DNA from: an uncultured Alphaproteobacteria bacterium
Lineage (GTDB): Bacteria > Pseudomonadota > Alphaproteobacteria > Rickettsiales > UBA1997
NCBI GenBank assembly: GCA_903849835.1
Contig: CAINKA010000114.1
Coordinates: forward strand, 1 to 7,767
Length of the DNA stretch: 7,767 nt
Direction: 5' to 3'
Positions 5,936 to 7,767 of this stretch are shown here, piece after piece. Made by a program: the position numbers and the translations under genes. Numbering within the stretch: position 1 is the first letter of the stretch; the number at the start of each line of letters is the position of its first letter. The notes beneath the pieces were generated by a model. That model had not been told where the DNA came from. It saw only the letters and a list, made by a program, of their open reading frames with translations, and did no database searches.

Positions 5936-6037
5936 ATTTTAGATTTAAGATTTTAGATTTAAGATTTAAAACTTTTTGAAGTCGGTGATCATTGAATTTT
6001 TACCAAAATCTAAAATCTAAAATCCTAAATCTAAAAT
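5936..6037. repeat. AT-rich long palindrome filling the nuoI/nuoJ spacer
   Basis: Arms 5936-5967 and 6006-6037 pair at 30 of 32 positions. Each arm is itself built from direct repeats of a GATTTTAGATTTAA-like unit. The arms are separated by 38 nt. The element runs from 2 nt upstream of the nuoJ start to the base adjoining the nuoI stop codon (6038-6040), so it occupies practically the entire spacer. In mRNA it would form a weak but long A-U hairpin right at the nuoJ start codon. Confidence 0.9.
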
Positions 6038-6526
6038 TTACCGATATTCCTCATCGGCTTCGATATTTCCGCGTAGAGCATATTCGTAACGCTCGCCATT
6101 CGCCAAAAGTTTTTCTTTGTTGTAGTAAAGCTCTTCGCGGGTTTCGGTTGCGAATTCGAAATTTGGACTTTCCACGATGGCATCAACAGGGCAGGCCTCC
6201 TGACACAATCCGCAATAAATGCATTTCATCATGTCGATGTCGTATTTGGTGGTGCGACGCGAGCCGTCGGCGCGTTCCTCAGCTTCGATCACAATTGCTT
6301 GCGCTGGGCAAATTGCTTCACAAAGTTTGCAAGCGATGCATCTTTCCTCTCCGTTCGGATAGCGGCGCAAAGCATGCTCACCGCGGAAGCGCGGACTTAG
6401 CGGACCTTTCTCGTAAGGATAATTTATCGTAACTTTTTTCTTAAAAAAATATTTCAAAGTCAGTGCATGGCCGATGAAAATTTCTTTGAGAAAGAAGGCG
6501 TAAGTTTGTCTTAAAAATTTTGTCAT
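6038..6526 (-). CDS. nuoI: NADH-quinone oxidoreductase subunit I (two [4Fe-4S] clusters)
   Basis: NuoI is the ferredoxin-like subunit that carries clusters N6a and N6b and passes electrons toward N2 and the quinone site, where the peripheral arm meets the membrane. Two complete CxxCxxCxxxCP motifs are present: Cys63, 66, 69, 73 (CIACKLCEAICP) and Cys102, 105, 108, 112 (CIYCGLCQEACP). The 162-residue length is like alphaproteobacterial and mitochondrial homologues. The segment YPYEKGPLSPRFRGEHALRR (36-55), with the GEHALRRYPNGEERCIACKLC run around the first cluster, is characteristic. No Shine-Dalgarno site precedes ATG 6526; repeat-derived sequence begins about 14 nt upstream. Confidence 0.98.
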   Translation of the reverse strand: MTKFLRQTYAFFLKEIFIGHALTLKYFFKKKVTINYPYEKGPLSPRFRGEHALRRYPNGEERCIACKLCEAICPAQAIVIEAEERADGSRRTTKYDIDMMKCIYCGLCQEACPVDAIVESPNFEFATETREELYYNKEKLLANGERYEYALRGNIEADEEYR

Positions 6527-6538
6527 AATTCACAATTT

Positions 6539-6644
6539 GTAGGGGTGACCCTTGTGGTCGCCCGCAGCACAATTATTTTAAATAAACCATCGTAGGGGCG
6601 ACCCTTGTGGTCGCCCGCATCGTATTTATTTTAAATAAACCACA
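6539..6644. repeat. 53-bp tandem duplication with palindromic core, overlapping the nuoH 3' end
   Basis: Copy one (6539-6591) and copy two (6592-6644) match at about 46 of 53 positions by eye. Each begins with a GTAGGGGYGACC element whose core is the hairpin GGGCGACC-CTTGT-GGTCGCCC (6596-6603 with 6609-6616 in copy two). Each ends with TTATTTTAAATAAACCA. In copy two that last part is the real 3' end of nuoH (…VVYLK, stop at 6626-6628). In copy one it is a non-functional copy of the same codons at 6573-6589. The palindrome therefore seems to have been duplicated together with the end of nuoH. Confidence 0.9.
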
Positions 6645-7636
6645 TAAGCCGCAGTGCCAACAACCCAAATCAATGAGAATGGCAAGAAAACTTTCCAGCC
6701 CAATCGCATCAATTGGTCGTAGCGATATCTCGGCAATGTTGCGCGCACCCAGATGAAACAAAAAAGTAAAAATAAAATTTTTCCCATGAACCAAATTTGT
6801 CCTGGAATTGCGTTGCAAAAAGCGCAGTCAAAAAGTGGCAACCAGCCGCCAAGAAAAAGGATCGAAGCAAAGGCGGAAATCAAAATCATATTCGCATATT
6901 CGCCGAGAAAAAACATCGAAAATGGCATTGAACTATATTCGACGTTGTAACCGGCAACAAGCTCAGACTCTGCTTCGGGAAGGTCGAATGGCAGGCGATT
7001 TGTTTCAGCGAGTCCAGAAATAAAAAACAAAATAAACATCGGAAACATCGGCAAAACGAACCAGTGATTTTTCTGCGCCAAAACAATTTCAGAAAGGTTT
7101 AGTGAGCCCGCCAAAAGCACGACGGAGATGATGATTAGGCCGATTGAAACCTCGTAGGAAATCATCTGCGCCGAAGAACGAATGGCGCCAAGAAAAGCAT
7201 ATTTTGAATTACTCGCCCAGCCGGCGATGATGATGCCGTAAACTCCGAGCGACGAAGTGGCGAGCAAATAGGTGACGCCCAAATTTATGTTGGCGATGAC
7301 GAAAGTTTCGGAAAATGGAATCACCGCCCAGCCAATCAGAGCAAGGACGAAAGTGATGATCGGTGCGAGCAAAAATAAAATTTTATTGGCCTTGGTTGGG
7401 AGAATTACTTCTTTGAGCATCAGTTTCAAACCATCGGCCAAAGGCTGTAGCAAGCCAAACGGCCCCACAACATTCGGGCCTTTGCGTAACTGCATCGCTG
7501 CGATGACTTTTCTTTCCATCAAGGTGAGATAAGCAACTGCTCCGATCAGTGGTGCAACAACGAGCAAAATCCAGCCGAGAGTTGGTAAAATTGTTGTTAA
7601 AAGCAGCGCGAGCAATTGCTGAAAAATTTGTTCCAT
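6626..7636 (-). CDS. nuoH: NADH-quinone oxidoreductase subunit H
   Basis: NuoH is the membrane subunit that forms much of the quinone chamber of complex I and links the peripheral arm to the proton-pumping arm. It is 336 residues long, normal for the family, with about eight hydrophobic helices. Conserved segments are ERKVIAAMQLRKGPNVVGPF (41-60), QPLADGLKLMLKE (64-76), AIRSSAQMISYEV (151-163), AETNRLPFDLPEAESELVAG (210-229) and RATLPRYRYDQLMRLGWK (298-315). The acidic and arginine residues of the quinone-pocket loops are retained. It is first in the visible cluster, and nuoG would normally lie further upstream. No Shine-Dalgarno site precedes ATG 7636. The last codons and stop lie in the second copy of a 53-bp tandem duplication. 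Confidence 0.98.
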   Translation of the reverse strand: MEQIFQQLLALLLTTILPTLGWILLVVAPLIGAVAYLTLMERKVIAAMQLRKGPNVVGPFGLLQPLADGLKLMLKEVILPTKANKILFLLAPIITFVLALIGWAVIPFSETFVIANINLGVTYLLATSSLGVYGIIIAGWASNSKYAFLGAIRSSAQMISYEVSIGLIIISVVLLAGSLNLSEIVLAQKNHWFVLPMFPMFILFFISGLAETNRLPFDLPEAESELVAGYNVEYSSMPFSMFFLGEYANMILISAFASILFLGGWLPLFDCAFCNAIPGQIWFMGKILFLLFCFIWVRATLPRYRYDQLMRLGWKVFLPFSLIWVVGTAAYVVYLK

Positions 7637-7687
7637 CGCGGAGATTTTTTTGAAAAATTTTGAAGGAAAAAGTGCAGAGAGCGCGGG

Positions 7688-7715
7688 AATTTATTTAAGG
7701 TTTTGGCAATGTCAA
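7688..7715 (-). promoter_or_regulatory. Candidate sigma70-type promoter upstream of nuoH
   Basis: On the minus strand a perfect TTGACA (7710-7715) is followed after 16 nt by TAAATT (7688-7693), which matches TATAAT at four of six bases. Initiation near 7681 would give a leader of about 45 nt before nuoH. This suggests nuoHIJK and the linked genes may be transcribed independently of any upstream nuo genes. In AT-rich sequence such matches can arise by chance. Confidence 0.45.
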
Positions 7716-7731
7716 TTTTCGTAAACCTCGA

Positions 7732-7761
7732 TGTCATGCTGAGCCTGTCGAAGCATGATTC
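7732..7761 (-). repeat. Dispersed palindromic repeat, right copy
   Basis: This is the exact reverse complement of 10-39 over 30 bp, including the TCATGCT/AGCATGA dyad. It lies about 95 bp upstream of nuoH, next to the window edge. The 7637-7731 stretch between it and nuoH holds the promoter candidate and no gene. Confidence 0.8.
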
Positions 7762-7767
7762 TGGGCA

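Noticed and set aside
5992..6432. Plus-strand 146-codon open frame opposite nuoI
   Set aside because: It is antisense to the cluster-binding region of NuoI; its many Arg and Cys codons are the shadow of the conserved gene.
6573..6818. Minus-strand open frame ending in MVYLK
   Set aside because: It is out of frame with nuoH and ends in VYLK only because the nuoH tail was duplicated at 6573-6589. NuoH is unmistakable in the other frame.
1..7767. Composite transposon bounded by the terminal inverted repeats
   Set aside because: There is no transposase or integrase, the interior holds core respiratory genes, and the repeat is a short palindrome at the window edges, which fits an assembly break better.

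Overview
This 7,767-base window looks like a gene-dense piece of an AT-rich alphaproteobacterial genome. A Rickettsiales-like, host-associated lineage is my best guess. The basis is the NuoH/I/J/K sequences (alphaproteobacterial-style NuoJ and NuoK C-termini), the lack of clear Shine-Dalgarno sites, a DUF4116-like repeat protein (a family common in intracellular bacteria) and many short palindromic intergenic repeats. The order-level placement is inference, not proof. Every credible gene is on the minus strand, so transcription runs from high to low coordinates.

Right part (7636 down to 4914): nuoH, nuoI, nuoJ and nuoK encode three membrane-arm subunits and the two-[4Fe-4S] connecting subunit of respiratory complex I. 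Gene order is canonical, but the spacers are unusual. H/I carries a 53-bp tandem duplication that copied the 3' tail of nuoH. I/J carries a 32-bp-armed AT-rich palindrome. J/K carries five perfect AAGTCGT copies inside a larger dyad. A TTGACA-N16-TAAATT promoter candidate lies upstream of nuoH.

Middle part (4914 down to 3510): where nuoL would be expected, nuoK overlaps by 1 nt a gene for a secreted protein built from 25-residue DUF4116-like repeats. That gene is split into two overlapping frames at a run of eight A. Removing one A restores one 467-residue protein and keeps the 25-residue register exactly. It is therefore a fresh frameshift, a slippage-rescued gene, or a sequencing error.

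Left part (3513 down to 185): three paralogous proteins each join a type IV prepilin/pseudopilin N-terminus to a LamG-like (concanavalin A-like) domain. The first overlaps the preceding gene by 4 nt (ATGA), so the reading chain from nuoK to this paralogue has no intergenic gap. The other two are recent duplicates of each other, with nearly identical termini, diverged centres and matching terminators. A nested REP-like palindrome of about 140 bp separates the first paralogue from the other two.

The two window ends carry the same 30-bp sequence in opposite orientation, as expected if this is a whole contig broken at a dispersed repeat. The most interesting content is the prepilin-LamG family, its linkage to the repeat protein and the complex I genes, and the poly(A) frame break.
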